DNA from: Saprospiraceae bacterium
GTDB taxonomy: Bacteria > Bacteroidota > Bacteroidia > Chitinophagales > Saprospiraceae
Direction: 5' to 3'
Length of the DNA: 64,000 nt
NCBI GenBank assembly: GCA_016714985.1
Contig: JADKBS010000003.1
Location: 1 to 64,000 of the forward strand
Each line of letters opens with the position of its first letter. Position 1 is the stretch's first letter. Shown here piece after piece: positions 41,071-49,729 of the stretch. The notes under the pieces are model-generated. The model was not told where the DNA came from, searched no databases, and worked only from the letters and a program-made list of their open reading frames with translations. The position numbers and the translations under genes are program-made.

Positions 41071-42102
41071 ATGAAACTCTTCAGTTTTTTCACTCAAGAA
41101 CTAGCCATTGACCTTGGTACTGCCAATACGCTCATCATGAGCGATGGCAAAGTGGTAGTGGATGAGCCTTCTATCGTGGCCATTGACAGGCGCACGGGCG
41201 AAACCATTGCCGTAGGCAACAAGGCGATGCAGATGCACGAGAAGACCCACGAGAACATAAAAACCGTGCGCCCACTTCGGGACGGCGTTATCGCCGACTT
41301 CCAGGCTGCGGAGAACATGATTGAGGGACTCATCAACATGATTGGCAACCGCCGCCGCTTTTTTTCCCACTTGAAAATGGTCATCTGCATCCCCTCCGGC
41401 ATTACCGAGGTGGAGAAGCGTGCTGTTTTCGACTCCGCCGACCACGTTGACTCAAAGGAAACTTACCTCATCCACGAACCAATGGCTGCCGCACTGGGTA
41501 TAGGCTTGGAGGTGGAGGAGCCTATTGGCAACGTCATCATTGACATTGGGGGCGGCACAACAGAGATTGCGGTAATCGCCCTGTCCGGCATTGTTTGCGA
41601 CCAGTCCATCCGAACAGCAGGCGACGAGTTCACCGCCGACATCATTGACTACATGAAGCGGGCGCACAATATACTTATTGGGGAGCGCACCGCCGAGCAG
41701 ATAAAAATCAACGTAGGCTCTGCCCTGCACGAACTCATAAACCCGCCACCAGATTATGCCGTGAATGGCCGTGACTTGATGACGGGCATTCCGAAGCAAA
41801 TCACCATTTCCTACCACGAGGTATCGCAGGCTATTGACAAATCCATCAGCAAGGTGGAAGAGGCCGTGATGAAGGCGCTAGAAAGCACGCCACCTGAGTT
41901 GGCCGCCGATATTTACAAGACTGGCCTTTACCTGACTGGAGGAGGTGCATTGCTGCGTGGCCTCGACAAGCGCCTCAGCGCCAAGACCAAACTGCCTGTG
42001 CATATCGCCGAAGACCCGCTCCGTGCTGTGGTACGTGGCACGGGCATCGCACTGAAGAACACTGACCGTTTTTCCTTCCTGATTGATAGAAAGAGTGTGT
42101 AG
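41071..42102 (+). CDS. mreB: Rod-shape determining protein MreB
   Basis: A 343-residue bacterial actin homologue that forms membrane-bound filaments and guides lateral wall synthesis. The actin-like phosphate-1 motif is IDLGTANTLIMSDGKVVVDE. IDIGGGTTEIAVIALSG is phosphate 2, and YLTGGGALLRGLDKRL is the adenosine motif. The N-terminal FSFFTQELAIDLG is membrane-proximal. The length (343) is normal. It begins the wall-elongation cluster mreB-mreC-mreD-mrdA, with an unusual 35-bp-arm hairpin before mreC. Confidence 0.97.
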   Translation: MKLFSFFTQELAIDLGTANTLIMSDGKVVVDEPSIVAIDRRTGETIAVGNKAMQMHEKTHENIKTVRPLRDGVIADFQAAENMIEGLINMIGNRRRFFSHLKMVICIPSGITEVEKRAVFDSADHVDSKETYLIHEPMAAALGIGLEVEEPIGNVIIDIGGGTTEIAVIALSGIVCDQSIRTAGDEFTADIIDYMKRAHNILIGERTAEQIKINVGSALHELINPPPDYAVNGRDLMTGIPKQITISYHEVSQAIDKSISKVEEAVMKALESTPPELAADIYKTGLYLTGGGALLRGLDKRLSAKTKLPVHIAEDPLRAVVRGTGIALKNTDRFSFLIDRKSV

Positions 42103-42109
42103 CTTGAAC

Positions 42110-42196
42110 AGTTGGCAGTTAGACAGTTGGCAGTTGGCAGTCAGGGGCTGCAACCGACGGTCTGACTGCCAACTGCCAACTGTCTAACTGCCAACT
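42110..42196. repeat. TTGGCAG-type dispersed inverted repeat, copy 3 (perfect 35-bp arms)
   Basis: The arms at 42110-42144 and 42162-42196 are exact reverse complements over 35 bases, with a 17-base loop. They begin AGTTGGCAGTTAGACAGTTG and are built mostly of AGTTGGC heptads. The right arm ends four bases before the mreC ATG, so in RNA it would cover the mreC initiation region. No T-run follows. Confidence 0.95.
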
Positions 42197-42200
42197 CAAA

Positions 42201-43037
42201 ATGTTCAACCTCGTCCAGCTTCTTATAAAACTGAGCGGCTTCCTCGTCTTTCTCGTGCTGGAAGTCATCTGTTTTACGTTGGTGGTGAGGTACAATGGCA
42301 ATCAGGAAAAGGTCTATACGAATACCGTGAACAAATTCACGGGCTGGCTCCAACAGAAGAGCACTTCCACTTACCAGTATTTCCAGCTATACGATGAAAA
42401 CAAGCGGTTGGCAAAGGAGAATTCGCTCCTGCTTGACCGCCTCGCCAACTTGGGCATCAACGTCCAAAACCCGTTGGACACGGCTTGGGCAGATAGCATC
42501 CAGCCCAAATACACTTTCCTCGACGCAAAGGTCATCCGCAATTCCATCAACCAACATCACAATTATATCACGCTGGACAAAGGGGCGAAGGATGGCATAA
42601 GACCTCATACGGGCGTGGTCTCTGATGATGGGGTGGTAGGCATTATCCGCAAAGTGTCGCAGAACTATTCGGTGGCAATGTCCATCCTGCACCGACAGGC
42701 CAACATCAATGCGAGGGTGAGGCACAAGAACTACTTTGGCCCGCTGGTTTGGAAAAGCGACAATGTCCATATTTTTAACTTGGAAAACATACCTAAGGAT
42801 GCCCCCGTGACCAAGGGCGACACCATAGAGACGAGCGGCTATTCGACGATGTTCCCGCCAGGCATCACCATTGGCGTTGTTGACAAGTTGTGGATGGATC
42901 CCGGCAGCAATTTCTTCACCATTGAGGTCAGGTCATTTGCGAAGCTGAGCAATATCCAACATGCTTACATCGTGCGGAATATTTTCAAGCAAGAGCAAGA
43001 GCAATTGGAGGAATCTGTGATTAACGAAGATGAATAA
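42201..43037 (+). CDS. mreC: Rod-shape determining protein MreC
   Basis: A 278-residue periplasmic scaffold of the elongasome, linking MreB/MreD to PBP2. There is one N-terminal membrane helix (residues 10-30) followed by a coiled-coil (DENKRLAKENSLLLDRLAN) and the two beta domains. Family signatures are HNYITLDKGAKDGIRPHTGV then VSDDGVVGIIRKVS, and DTIETSGYSTMFPPGITIGV. Its end overlaps mreD by eight bases. Translation may be limited by the hairpin that ends at 42196. Confidence 0.94.
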   Translation: MFNLVQLLIKLSGFLVFLVLEVICFTLVVRYNGNQEKVYTNTVNKFTGWLQQKSTSTYQYFQLYDENKRLAKENSLLLDRLANLGINVQNPLDTAWADSIQPKYTFLDAKVIRNSINQHHNYITLDKGAKDGIRPHTGVVSDDGVVGIIRKVSQNYSVAMSILHRQANINARVRHKNYFGPLVWKSDNVHIFNLENIPKDAPVTKGDTIETSGYSTMFPPGITIGVVDKLWMDPGSNFFTIEVRSFAKLSNIQHAYIVRNIFKQEQEQLEESVINEDE

Positions 43038-43551
43038 CACCATCATTTCCAATATAGTAAGGTTTGTGAGCTTGGTGCTGTTGCAGGGCCTTGTTTTCAA
43101 AAACATTGGCGTGGGATGGGAGAGCTTCCCCTACCTGCATATCATCGTTTTTCCGCTTTTCATCCTGCTGCTGCCCTTGCGCACCCCAAGAACGTTGGTT
43201 ATCTTTCTCGGTTTTGTGGCCGGTATCACAGTTGATTTCCTTTACGACACATTGGGCGTTCATGCCAGTGCTGCCGTGTTTACGGGGTTCATCCGGTCGT
43301 TTATCCTAAGGGTCTTGGAACCAAGGGGCGGTTACAACATGACGTACAGCCCAACCATGAAAATGATGGGCATTGGCTGGTTTGCGCAGTACGCTTCTAC
43401 CCTGTTGTTCGCACATATATTTTTCTACTACTCTGTAGAAGCGTTCACTTTTGTTTATATCGCCAATATTTTGATAAAGACCATTGTCAGCTTTATTGTC
43501 AGTATGGCGTTTATCATGATATTCCAGCTGTTGCTGAACCCAAAAGAGTGA
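43030..43551 (+). CDS. mreD: Rod-shape determining protein MreD
   Basis: A 173-residue polytopic membrane protein with five or six hydrophobic helices, of usual MreD length. Sequence conservation in MreD is low, so the call rests on size, topology and strict position between mreC (8-bp overlap) and mrdA. The central segment LGFVAGITVDFLYDTLGVHA ASA is typical. It works with MreC in the elongasome. A long GTGAGAG-type hairpin occupies the gap to mrdA and begins at the mreD stop. Confidence 0.9.
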   Translation: MNNTIISNIVRFVSLVLLQGLVFKNIGVGWESFPYLHIIVFPLFILLLPLRTPRTLVIFLGFVAGITVDFLYDTLGVHASAAVFTGFIRSFILRVLEPRGGYNMTYSPTMKMMGIGWFAQYASTLLFAHIFFYYSVEAFTFVYIANILIKTIVSFIVSMAFIMIFQLLLNPKE

Positions 43552-43664
43552 GAAGGTGAGAGAGAGTGAGAGATGTGAGGGGGGGTGAGAGGGGGTTAGC
43601 GGAGAGAAGAAATAATTTTTTCTCTCACCCCCCTCTCACTCTCTCACCCCCTCTCACCTTCTCG
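43550..43664. repeat. GTGAGAG-type word hairpin between mreD and mrdA
   Basis: The purine-rich left arm (GAGAAGGTGAGAGAGAGTGA, then GATGTGAGGGGGGGTGAGAG) faces a pyrimidine-rich right arm (CTCTCACCCCCCTCTCACTC, then TCTCACCCCCTCTCACCTTC). The pairing is imperfect but long. An A+T loop (AAATAATTTTTT) separates them. It ends 11 bases before the mrdA start. Confidence 0.85.
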
Positions 43665-43674
43665 CCCGTTAATC

Positions 43675-45642
43675 ATGGAAGAACAGAATAAAGAACGGCA
43701 ATTTGTTTTCCTGCTGGTGTTCGTGCTGGCGGGGCTGCTCTTAGCGGGCCGGGCCTTCCAATTGCAGGTGTTGAGCGACAGCTTCCGGGGCCGTGCCGAT
43801 GCTGTAGCCATGAGCAAGGTGACGCACTACCCCGCACGTGGCCTCATTTACGACCGCAACGGCAAGCTGCTCATCAACAACGCCCCAGTCTATGACCTCA
43901 TGGTGACGTACAACCAGGTAAAGCCAGGCATGGACACCACCAAGTTTTGCCAATTGCTTGGCATCACCAAGGAGGAGTTCAAACTGCGGCTCTACAAAGA
44001 CTTCAAGCGAGACAAGCGCTTCAGCAGGGTAAAGCCCTTTGTTTTTTTGGATAAAATATCGCCCGCAGCCTTTTCGCTTTTCCAAGAGAGCATGTACGAG
44101 TTCCCCGGCTTTTTTGCGCAGGTGCGCAACATTCGCAGCTACCCAGTGAACCATGCTGCGCACATGCTCGGCTATATCCAAGAAGTAACCGACGCCGACA
44201 TCAAGACCGCCAACGGTACTTATGTGATGGGCGACTATATCGGCAAGAGCGGTATTGAGTTGGCTTACGAAGAGGAACTGAAGGGTGTGAAGGGTGTGCG
44301 TTTTGTGCTCAAGGACAATTTGGGCCGTGACGTGGGCAGCTTCCAGAACGGCAAACGGGATACCTTGCCTGTATCTGGCCTTGACCTCATCACTACTATT
44401 GACACAGAGCTGCAAGCCTATGCCGAGTCCCTGATGGTGAACAAAAAAGGCGCAGTGGTGGCCATAGAGCCAAAGACGGGTGAGATTTTGGCCTTCCTCA
44501 GCTCGCCTACCTACAACCCTAACCTGATGGTCATTGACCAAAACAGGGGAAATAACTACGCAGCCTTGGCCGCTGACAAGTCGCAGCCACTGTTCAATCG
44601 AGCCATCATGGCCTCGTACCCACCCGGTTCCACCTTCAAGGCATCCGTCGGGCTGATAGGAATGCAGATGGGGGCCATCACCGCCGAAACAGGTTGGCCC
44701 TGTGGTGGCTACTACGTGAACGGCGGGCGAGACGTGCGCAAGTGCCGTGGCCATGCCCACCCCTCCAATATCGGCATTGCCCTGCAATGGTCGTGCAACA
44801 GTTACTTCTTCCGCACTTTCAAGCAGATAGTGGACCACTACGGTTATTACAATTCAGCGCAGGGCCTTGATACAATGGCCTACTACCTGCACCAGTTGGG
44901 CTTTGGACAGAAGCTCGGCGTGGATTTCCCAGGCGAAAAACCAGGGCGAGTGCCCGACTCCAAATACTACAATAAGATGTACCCAAAGGAGAAGGGCGGT
45001 TGGCGTTCCCCAACCATCATCTCTGTGGGCATCGGGCAGGGCGAAATCGAGTTGACCACCATCCAGATGGCCAATATCGCTGCCATCATTGCCAACAGGG
45101 GCTATTATTATATTCCGCACTTTGTCAAGGCATTCAAGCAAGGGGACAAGACATTGAAACCCCGTGAACCTTATCGGAAGCGGATAAAAGTCCCAATTGG
45201 CTCCTACTATTTCCCCTCAGTAGTGGACGGTATGGCCGCTGTGATTGCGCACGGCACGGCAGGCTCTTCCAAGATACCTGACCTACCCGTTGCGGGTAAA
45301 ACAGGCACTGTACAAAACCCGCACGGTGAAGACCACTCCACCTTCATCGGGTTCGGCCCCGTGGACGATCCCAAGATTGCTATTGCCGTATATGTAGAAA
45401 ATGCAGGCGGTGGTGGCAAGTTCGCAGCGCCTATTTCAACGCTTTTGATGGAGAAATACCTTCGGGGCAGCATCAGCGAGAGCCGTAAGCGCCGTGAGAA
45501 ACAGATGATGGAAGCAAATCTGATTGAGCCTAAGCCCAAGAAGGTTTTCGTGCGCCCGGCAGGCACACCTGACTCCTTGCAAATGGACAATACCCCTGTG
45601 GATGCGCCCGTGGAAGAGGTGCTGGATGAGGGGGAGAATTAA
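43675..45642 (+). CDS. mrdA: Penicillin-binding protein 2 (MrdA), elongation transpeptidase
   Basis: A 655-residue class B PBP that crosslinks lateral-wall peptidoglycan with RodA. A single membrane anchor (residues 9-26) is followed by the pedestal domain (PARGLIYDRNGKLLINNAPV) and transpeptidase domain: Ser in YPPGSTFKASVGLIGM, SxN as WSCNSYFF, and KTG in VAGKTGTVQNPHGEDHSTFI. A basic C-terminal tail ends in Asp/Glu-rich sequence. rodA, which usually follows in this cluster, is absent here; folA follows instead. Confidence 0.95.
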   Translation: MEEQNKERQFVFLLVFVLAGLLLAGRAFQLQVLSDSFRGRADAVAMSKVTHYPARGLIYDRNGKLLINNAPVYDLMVTYNQVKPGMDTTKFCQLLGITKEEFKLRLYKDFKRDKRFSRVKPFVFLDKISPAAFSLFQESMYEFPGFFAQVRNIRSYPVNHAAHMLGYIQEVTDADIKTANGTYVMGDYIGKSGIELAYEEELKGVKGVRFVLKDNLGRDVGSFQNGKRDTLPVSGLDLITTIDTELQAYAESLMVNKKGAVVAIEPKTGEILAFLSSPTYNPNLMVIDQNRGNNYAALAADKSQPLFNRAIMASYPPGSTFKASVGLIGMQMGAITAETGWPCGGYYVNGGRDVRKCRGHAHPSNIGIALQWSCNSYFFRTFKQIVDHYGYYNSAQGLDTMAYYLHQLGFGQKLGVDFPGEKPGRVPDSKYYNKMYPKEKGGWRSPTIISVGIGQGEIELTTIQMANIAAIIANRGYYYIPHFVKAFKQGDKTLKPREPYRKRIKVPIGSYYFPSVVDGMAAVIAHGTAGSSKIPDLPVAGKTGTVQNPHGEDHSTFIGFGPVDDPKIAIAVYVENAGGGGKFAAPISTLLMEKYLRGSISESRKRREKQMMEANLIEPKPKKVFVRPAGTPDSLQMDNTPVDAPVEEVLDEGEN

Positions 45643-45652
45643 TAATATTTTC

Positions 45653-45738
45653 TGGTTGATAAAGGTTGATAAAGGTTGATAGCGTGACTTAGCTGGCCTT
45701 TATCAACCCTTGTCAGCCCTTATCAACCCTTGTCAACC
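45653..45738. repeat. Period-10 word hairpin between mrdA and folA
   Basis: GGTTGATAAAGGTTGATAAA then GGTTGATA (45654-45681) faces CTTTATCAACCCTTGTCAGC then CCTTATCAACCCTTGTCAAC (45698-45737). The unit is a 10-mer, GGTTGATAAA. The right arm ends six bases before the folA start codon. Confidence 0.88.
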
Positions 45739-45743
45739 AAAGA

Positions 45744-46235
45744 ATGACTGTCTCCGCCATCGTCGCCATCGCCCGCAACCATGCCATTGGGCACAACAAC
45801 CAGATACCTTGGTATTTGCCGTCCGATTTGAAGTATTTCAAGAAAGTGACCACAGGCCATCACGTCATCATGGGTCGGAAGTCTTTCGAGTCCATTGGGA
45901 GGCCATTGCCCAACCGCACGAATGTGGTCATCACACGTGACCCCTTCTTTGTAGCAACGGGCTGTAAAGTCGTACACTCCTTAGAGGAAGCACTTGCTTT
46001 TGCCGATGCGAATGGCGAAACAGAAGCCTTTATTATTGGCGGGGGAGAAATTTACCGCAAAAGCTGGACATACCTCGACCGGCTGTACCTGACCGAAGTG
46101 GATGTTGAGCCAGAGGCAGATGTTTTTTTCCCGGAAGTGGAAGAAAAAGAATGGCGGGAAGTGAGCCGGGAAGCCCATCCCGCCGACGAAAAAAATGAGT
46201 TCGGGTATGTGTTCAGGGTATTGGAGCGGCAATAA
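45744..46235 (+). CDS. folA: Dihydrofolate reductase
   Basis: A 163-residue enzyme reducing dihydrofolate to tetrahydrofolate with NADPH. The family signatures are VAIARNHAIGHNNQIPWYLP then SDLKYFKKVT, with the catalytic acidic Asp in PSDL, plus VIMGRKSFESIGRPLPNRTN for NADPH binding, and IIGGGEIYRK. The length is typical of chromosomal DHFR. It lies downstream of mrdA beyond a period-10 hairpin and converges on the small membrane gene that ends at 46239. Confidence 0.96.
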   Translation: MTVSAIVAIARNHAIGHNNQIPWYLPSDLKYFKKVTTGHHVIMGRKSFESIGRPLPNRTNVVITRDPFFVATGCKVVHSLEEALAFADANGETEAFIIGGGEIYRKSWTYLDRLYLTEVDVEPEADVFFPEVEEKEWREVSREAHPADEKNEFGYVFRVLERQ

Positions 46236-46238
46236 GGT

Positions 46239-46637
46239 TTATTTTACAAAATCGGAGTCCAGCACATTATGCCCATCCGTGATGTTTGGGCCGCCTTGGA
46301 ATTTGGCATCGCCAAACGCAAGGATTGGATAAAAAACAAAAGGTAGAAACACACAACCTACTGTAAAACCTTCGTCTTTCCCGAATTTTTTGACCAAGAG
46401 GTTGGTGGCCCAGATGCTCCAAATCAAGCCAATATAGGGGATGAGCATCAAGATAGCCCACCAAGCTGGCTTGTTCACGATTTCGCAGAGTACGACCAAG
46501 TTGTAAATGGGGATAATTGCTGCCCAACCTGGTTTGCCAGCTTTCACAAAGATTTTCCACATGGAAACAATCATCAAAGCCAAAATGGCGAGGGCGAAAA
46601 TTCCGAATACGATTAAAATAGCTGAGTTGTCTTGCAT
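46239..46637 (-). CDS. Small four-helix membrane protein, DUF5684-like
   Basis: A 132-residue membrane protein with four hydrophobic segments. The stretch WKIFVKAGKPGWAAIIPIYN then LVVLCEIVNKPAWWAILMLI (residues 27-66) and the closing PFVFYPILAFGDAKF are characteristic of the DUF5684 group, often named together with signal-peptidase-like proteins. I see no catalytic residues of signal peptidase. Function unknown. It ends four bases from the folA stop in convergent orientation. Confidence 0.78.
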   Translation of the reverse strand: MQDNSAILIVFGIFALAILALMIVSMWKIFVKAGKPGWAAIIPIYNLVVLCEIVNKPAWWAILMLIPYIGLIWSIWATNLLVKKFGKDEGFTVGCVFLPFVFYPILAFGDAKFQGGPNITDGHNVLDSDFVK

Positions 46638-46691
46638 ATTGATGAATTTTTAGGTAGTGAAAAAATATTTGGCAAAACGCCGTTAAAAGAC

Positions 46692-48092
46692 TCAAAAATA
46701 ATAGCGCTTCGCAACTTCCCAAACTCCCCACAACAAAGAAAAGAGCAGAAGAGCTTTTGCAAAAAGCCACCATTTATGATTGCCCAGAGGAGTTGACAAC
46801 CCACTCATTGCCATAAAACACAGCGGAAAAACCGGGAAAAAATACCGCCCGTTGAGGGCAAGTATGCGCTCGCTGCCTATGGGCATCCATTGCATATAGA
46901 GCACCAAGGCCAAAGCGGCCATCATGGAACATGCGATTGCGAAAAAGCTCAACCGATGGTGGGTTTGAAGTTGCAGTTTCGCTTTTGCGTCAGTCATTGC
47001 CACCCCAATAGTAGCCAGCAGCAGGGGGCCAATCAGCCAAGTGGGCAGGTAGTTTTTCTCCCAGCCGAATTTGCCGAAATAATGCGCCAAGGTTGCCGGG
47101 GCCGATTCAAGGTAACTGAGCAAGGCCATCTTTGCAAAACCGAATGGATTGTCCAATACATGGGCCAACTGTTCGTGGGGCTGTACGCCATCGTTCAACT
47201 GAACCCCATCCCGGTACATGGGGTTGTAGTGGTCGTAAGGTATAAAGCGGTCGCCTGCGTAACTATACCACCAAGCCAACAAACTAAGGTTGAAAATCAA
47301 AAGCCCTCCTGCGAAGATAAGATGGCCACTTCTGTGGTTAAACCTCTCCTTTGGAATCAACCATGCCAGTAGCACGATGGGCAGATAGACTGGCTTACTG
47401 AGGGTAATGATTGCGGAGAAAAGGAAGATGCCTATTGTTCGGCGGGACGAGAGGCCATTGGGGCCATGCTTTTCAAAAATCATTGAAAGGAGGGCAGCCA
47501 ATAGCCAAAAGCTTAGGCCGTTCGTCAAGGCATCGCCCGTGAGCGAGGAGTGGAGGAAAAGGCTGGAAGGCAACAGTGCGAGCCATGTCATCGTCCAGTC
47601 GTGGAATGGCATCATGTGCAGCGCAGCCAGTACCAGCGCCAGCCACAAGGCCAAGGTGGTGAGGCGGCCCACGTATAGCAATAATAATGGGCGACAGTTG
47701 AACGTCATGAATGCCTTGACAACCAATCCTTGAAATAGGTAGGGGAATGGCGCATAATAGCCCACATTGGGAAAGTCAACGAATATGGTGTCGGCAGTAT
47801 TGAGCGATAGTCGCCATGCAGCCTCAAAATCAGGTTTCCCTACCCTCGCCGTGGAATCATATCGCAGTGCTGAAAAGGGTTGATAGACTTGGCGGACATT
47901 TTTGGGCAGATACCCGCCGAGGCGCATGTCCGCTGTTTTTTCACCCATAAGGTGGCCGCTGGCCAAATGGACTGTGCGGTAGAAATGGGCGGTTTCATCA
48001 GGTGATTGGAAGGGTGGCAACAAAAAGGCGTACAGCAGGCCGAAAGCGCCCGCCACTATGCCAAAGAATCGTACTGTGCCTGCTGGTTTCAT
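46692..48092 (-). CDS. Polytopic membrane protein, DUF2142-like
   Basis: A 466-residue protein with about ten hydrophobic helices. The N-terminal region LLPPFQSPDETAHFYRTVHL, with Asp-Glu-x-x-His on an outer loop, is typical of DUF2142 and of the related GT-C glycosyltransferase fold, where an acidic loop binds a polyprenyl-linked sugar. The start at 48092 (MKPAGTVRFFG) is preferred over 48143. A role in envelope glycan transfer is plausible but not shown. The gene lies downstream of an OMP gene, across a strong hairpin. Confidence 0.8.
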   Translation of the reverse strand: MKPAGTVRFFGIVAGAFGLLYAFLLPPFQSPDETAHFYRTVHLASGHLMGEKTADMRLGGYLPKNVRQVYQPFSALRYDSTARVGKPDFEAAWRLSLNTADTIFVDFPNVGYYAPFPYLFQGLVVKAFMTFNCRPLLLLYVGRLTTLALWLALVLAALHMMPFHDWTMTWLALLPSSLFLHSSLTGDALTNGLSFWLLAALLSMIFEKHGPNGLSSRRTIGIFLFSAIITLSKPVYLPIVLLAWLIPKERFNHRSGHLIFAGGLLIFNLSLLAWWYSYAGDRFIPYDHYNPMYRDGVQLNDGVQPHEQLAHVLDNPFGFAKMALLSYLESAPATLAHYFGKFGWEKNYLPTWLIGPLLLATIGVAMTDAKAKLQLQTHHRLSFFAIACSMMAALALVLYMQWMPIGSERILALNGRYFFPVFPLCFMAMSGLSTPLGNHKWWLFAKALLLFSLLWGVWEVAKRYYF

Positions 48093-48170
48093 CGTAATAT
48101 CAGGCACGCAAAATAGGTGCTTTATTGGAACAATCCACAGCACCTATTCTGCGGACGAACTTAAAAATTT

Positions 48171-48243
48171 TCGTTCTTTGACAACTCTTGTGGAATCTCA
48201 AGAAATCAGTGTTTTTCCGCCCACAAAAATTGTCAAAGAACGA
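48171..48243. terminator. Strong hairpin between the OMP gene and the DUF2142-like gene
   Basis: TCGTTCTTTGACAA (48171-48184) pairs perfectly with TTGTCAAAGAACGA (48230-48243). The stem continues inward with CTTGTGG/CCCACAA. T-rich sequence follows on both strands, so it may terminate transcription in either direction. Its length and long loop are more than a terminator needs. Confidence 0.65.
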
Positions 48244-48251
48244 AAGGTTTT

Positions 48252-48818
48252 TTAGAACTTGTGCATGAGGGCAAGGGCCACATTGCTTGAAAAATTGCCA
48301 CCAATAGAATATGTTACGTCAGACCCAGGAAAGTTACGGATGCTCATATAAACGCCGGGGCCACCCTCTACGTTGATTGCCCAGTTTTCATTGAAGTCGT
48401 GCTGTAGGCCGAATATCCAAGCAACACCAGGGGAGACACTCCAATAAGGGTCAATGTTTGAAGATTTACCGAAAGACAGGCCGAAGGAAAACTCGGGTGA
48501 CCTGTACAAGGTCGTTTTTTTGCCAACGGGCTTCCTGGTTTCAACTCCTATGGCGAGGCCGCCATTTAGGTTGAAGTCGGCGTTGCCATCTGAACCATTG
48601 AACTGGATGTTGCCGAAAGTTGCCGAGATGCGGCGGTACTTGTTCTCGGCCAGCTGCTTCTTGTAAATGCCGCTGAACGATGTGAAACCATCGAAATTGA
48701 TGCCACTGAGTTGGATGCCAAACTCCCGATTGGGCGAACTGTCCGATTGGGCTAAAACGGAAGAAGTTAGGCAGCAGGAAACGGCCAGGCTTAGAATGAG
48801 CAATGATTGCCTTTTCAT
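48252..48818 (-). CDS. Exported beta-barrel-like outer-membrane protein
   Basis: A 188-residue protein with a clear signal peptide (residues 1-23, ending VLAQ) and alternating beta-strand composition, for example SPEFSFGLSFGKSSN and YSIGGNFSSNVALALMHKF, with a C-terminal Phe as in outer-membrane barrels. I do not recognise a specific family. Length suits an 8-stranded barrel. It is followed by a strong inverted repeat. Function unknown. Confidence 0.72.
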   Translation of the reverse strand: MKRQSLLILSLAVSCCLTSSVLAQSDSSPNREFGIQLSGINFDGFTSFSGIYKKQLAENKYRRISATFGNIQFNGSDGNADFNLNGGLAIGVETRKPVGKKTTLYRSPEFSFGLSFGKSSNIDPYWSVSPGVAWIFGLQHDFNENWAINVEGGPGVYMSIRNFPGSDVTYSIGGNFSSNVALALMHKF

Positions 48819-49729
48819 AATAGGATAATTTTGAAAGGTGAAAAAGAGATTGTAGGCAATTATACGGTGGCTATTGGAGAATGGCCCTAACGTTTGCCAA
48901 AAATTAACGCTCCTTCAAAAAACAAAGGAGCCCCCCTCAGAACTATGCTGAGAGAGGCCATCCCAAAAACTGCTCTTTAATCAGTACCGATGGGGCTTCT
49001 GCCCTTTTTCGGCATTTATCCTTGTGATAATTTGATAGTTGTCTTACGAGGCATCACTCCCCCTCCGTTAGGGTGCGAAATGTCACTATTTGAAACGGTG
49101 TAAGGGATGAAAGTGAGAAGTGCGATGCGCTTAGTATGCCCGGTCATACAGACCGTCTTTTCAATGGAGCAAAAGTAGCGAGGAGATGAAACGGAATAAG
49201 TACCTATTTGCAAGTAATTATTAAAGTATTGCAAGTAAAATAAGAAAATAAATTATTTATAATTCAAATTGCAGCGCACCTTAGCCTTTCATCAAAAACA
49301 CTTTCTATATTTCTTTTTCGGCGGCGGAGCTGCCGAAAAAGAAGTATAAATGGGCCATGCAAGTTGGGTTATTTATAAGCTACCAATGCCTGTGGAAATT
49401 CGCCGGAATGGAGTGATTCAGTTTGAGAAGGTAATCGCAAAATCTGCCATAGTCGAGTGGCGGAAGAAAGACAGAATACAGCAAAAAAGGAAAACAACAA
49501 AAGCGATGGCTTCATCGGAGATAATGGGTTGTAAGTTCTTTTTCATACGGGTGTGCGGGATTGTGATTCGTGAAGTTGAATTTTTGTTCTCACCTTATGC
49601 CTGCCTCATCGTTGGTAAGAGAATACGCAGTGCTTTCATATCTTATGTTTTCATAGGTTGAATTGTTCATAGAACACAACACCTAATCCCATGAAAACTT
49701 CAAGTGTCTGATAAAGTATATCTTCTCGC
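48819..49729. other. Gene-poor, A+T-rich region
   Basis: No supported gene in about 900 bases. Two short frames (49016-49234 minus, 49350-49661 plus) show no domain. A CTCAG/CTGAG pairing lies near 48938-48955, and a perfect 12-bp hairpin is at 49311-49343. The region likely holds the promoter of the barrel gene at its left and remnants of mobile DNA at its right, next to the MITE-like copy C. Confidence 0.4.
49311..49343. terminator. Perfect 12-bp hairpin flanked by A/T runs
   Basis: TTCTTTTTCGGC (49311-49322) pairs exactly with GCCGAAAAAGAA (49332-49343) around a 9-base loop. The internal T- and A-runs make it a possible bidirectional terminator, although no obvious gene ends next to it. 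Confidence 0.5.

Noticed and set aside
43741..44838. 365-residue minus-strand frame inside mrdA
   Set aside because: It lies wholly within the PBP2 gene, His/Val-biased, without any domain; a shadow of the coding frame.
39247..49300. Shared word GCACCTTAGC at about 39249 and 49276, with similar following bases
   Set aside because: Only a 10-base core is identical, with no ends or duplications, so it is too weak to call a repeat family.
49350..49661. 103-residue plus-strand frame after the 49311 hairpin
   Set aside because: No domain or homology is recognisable and it lies in gene-poor DNA next to a MITE; kept out for lack of support.
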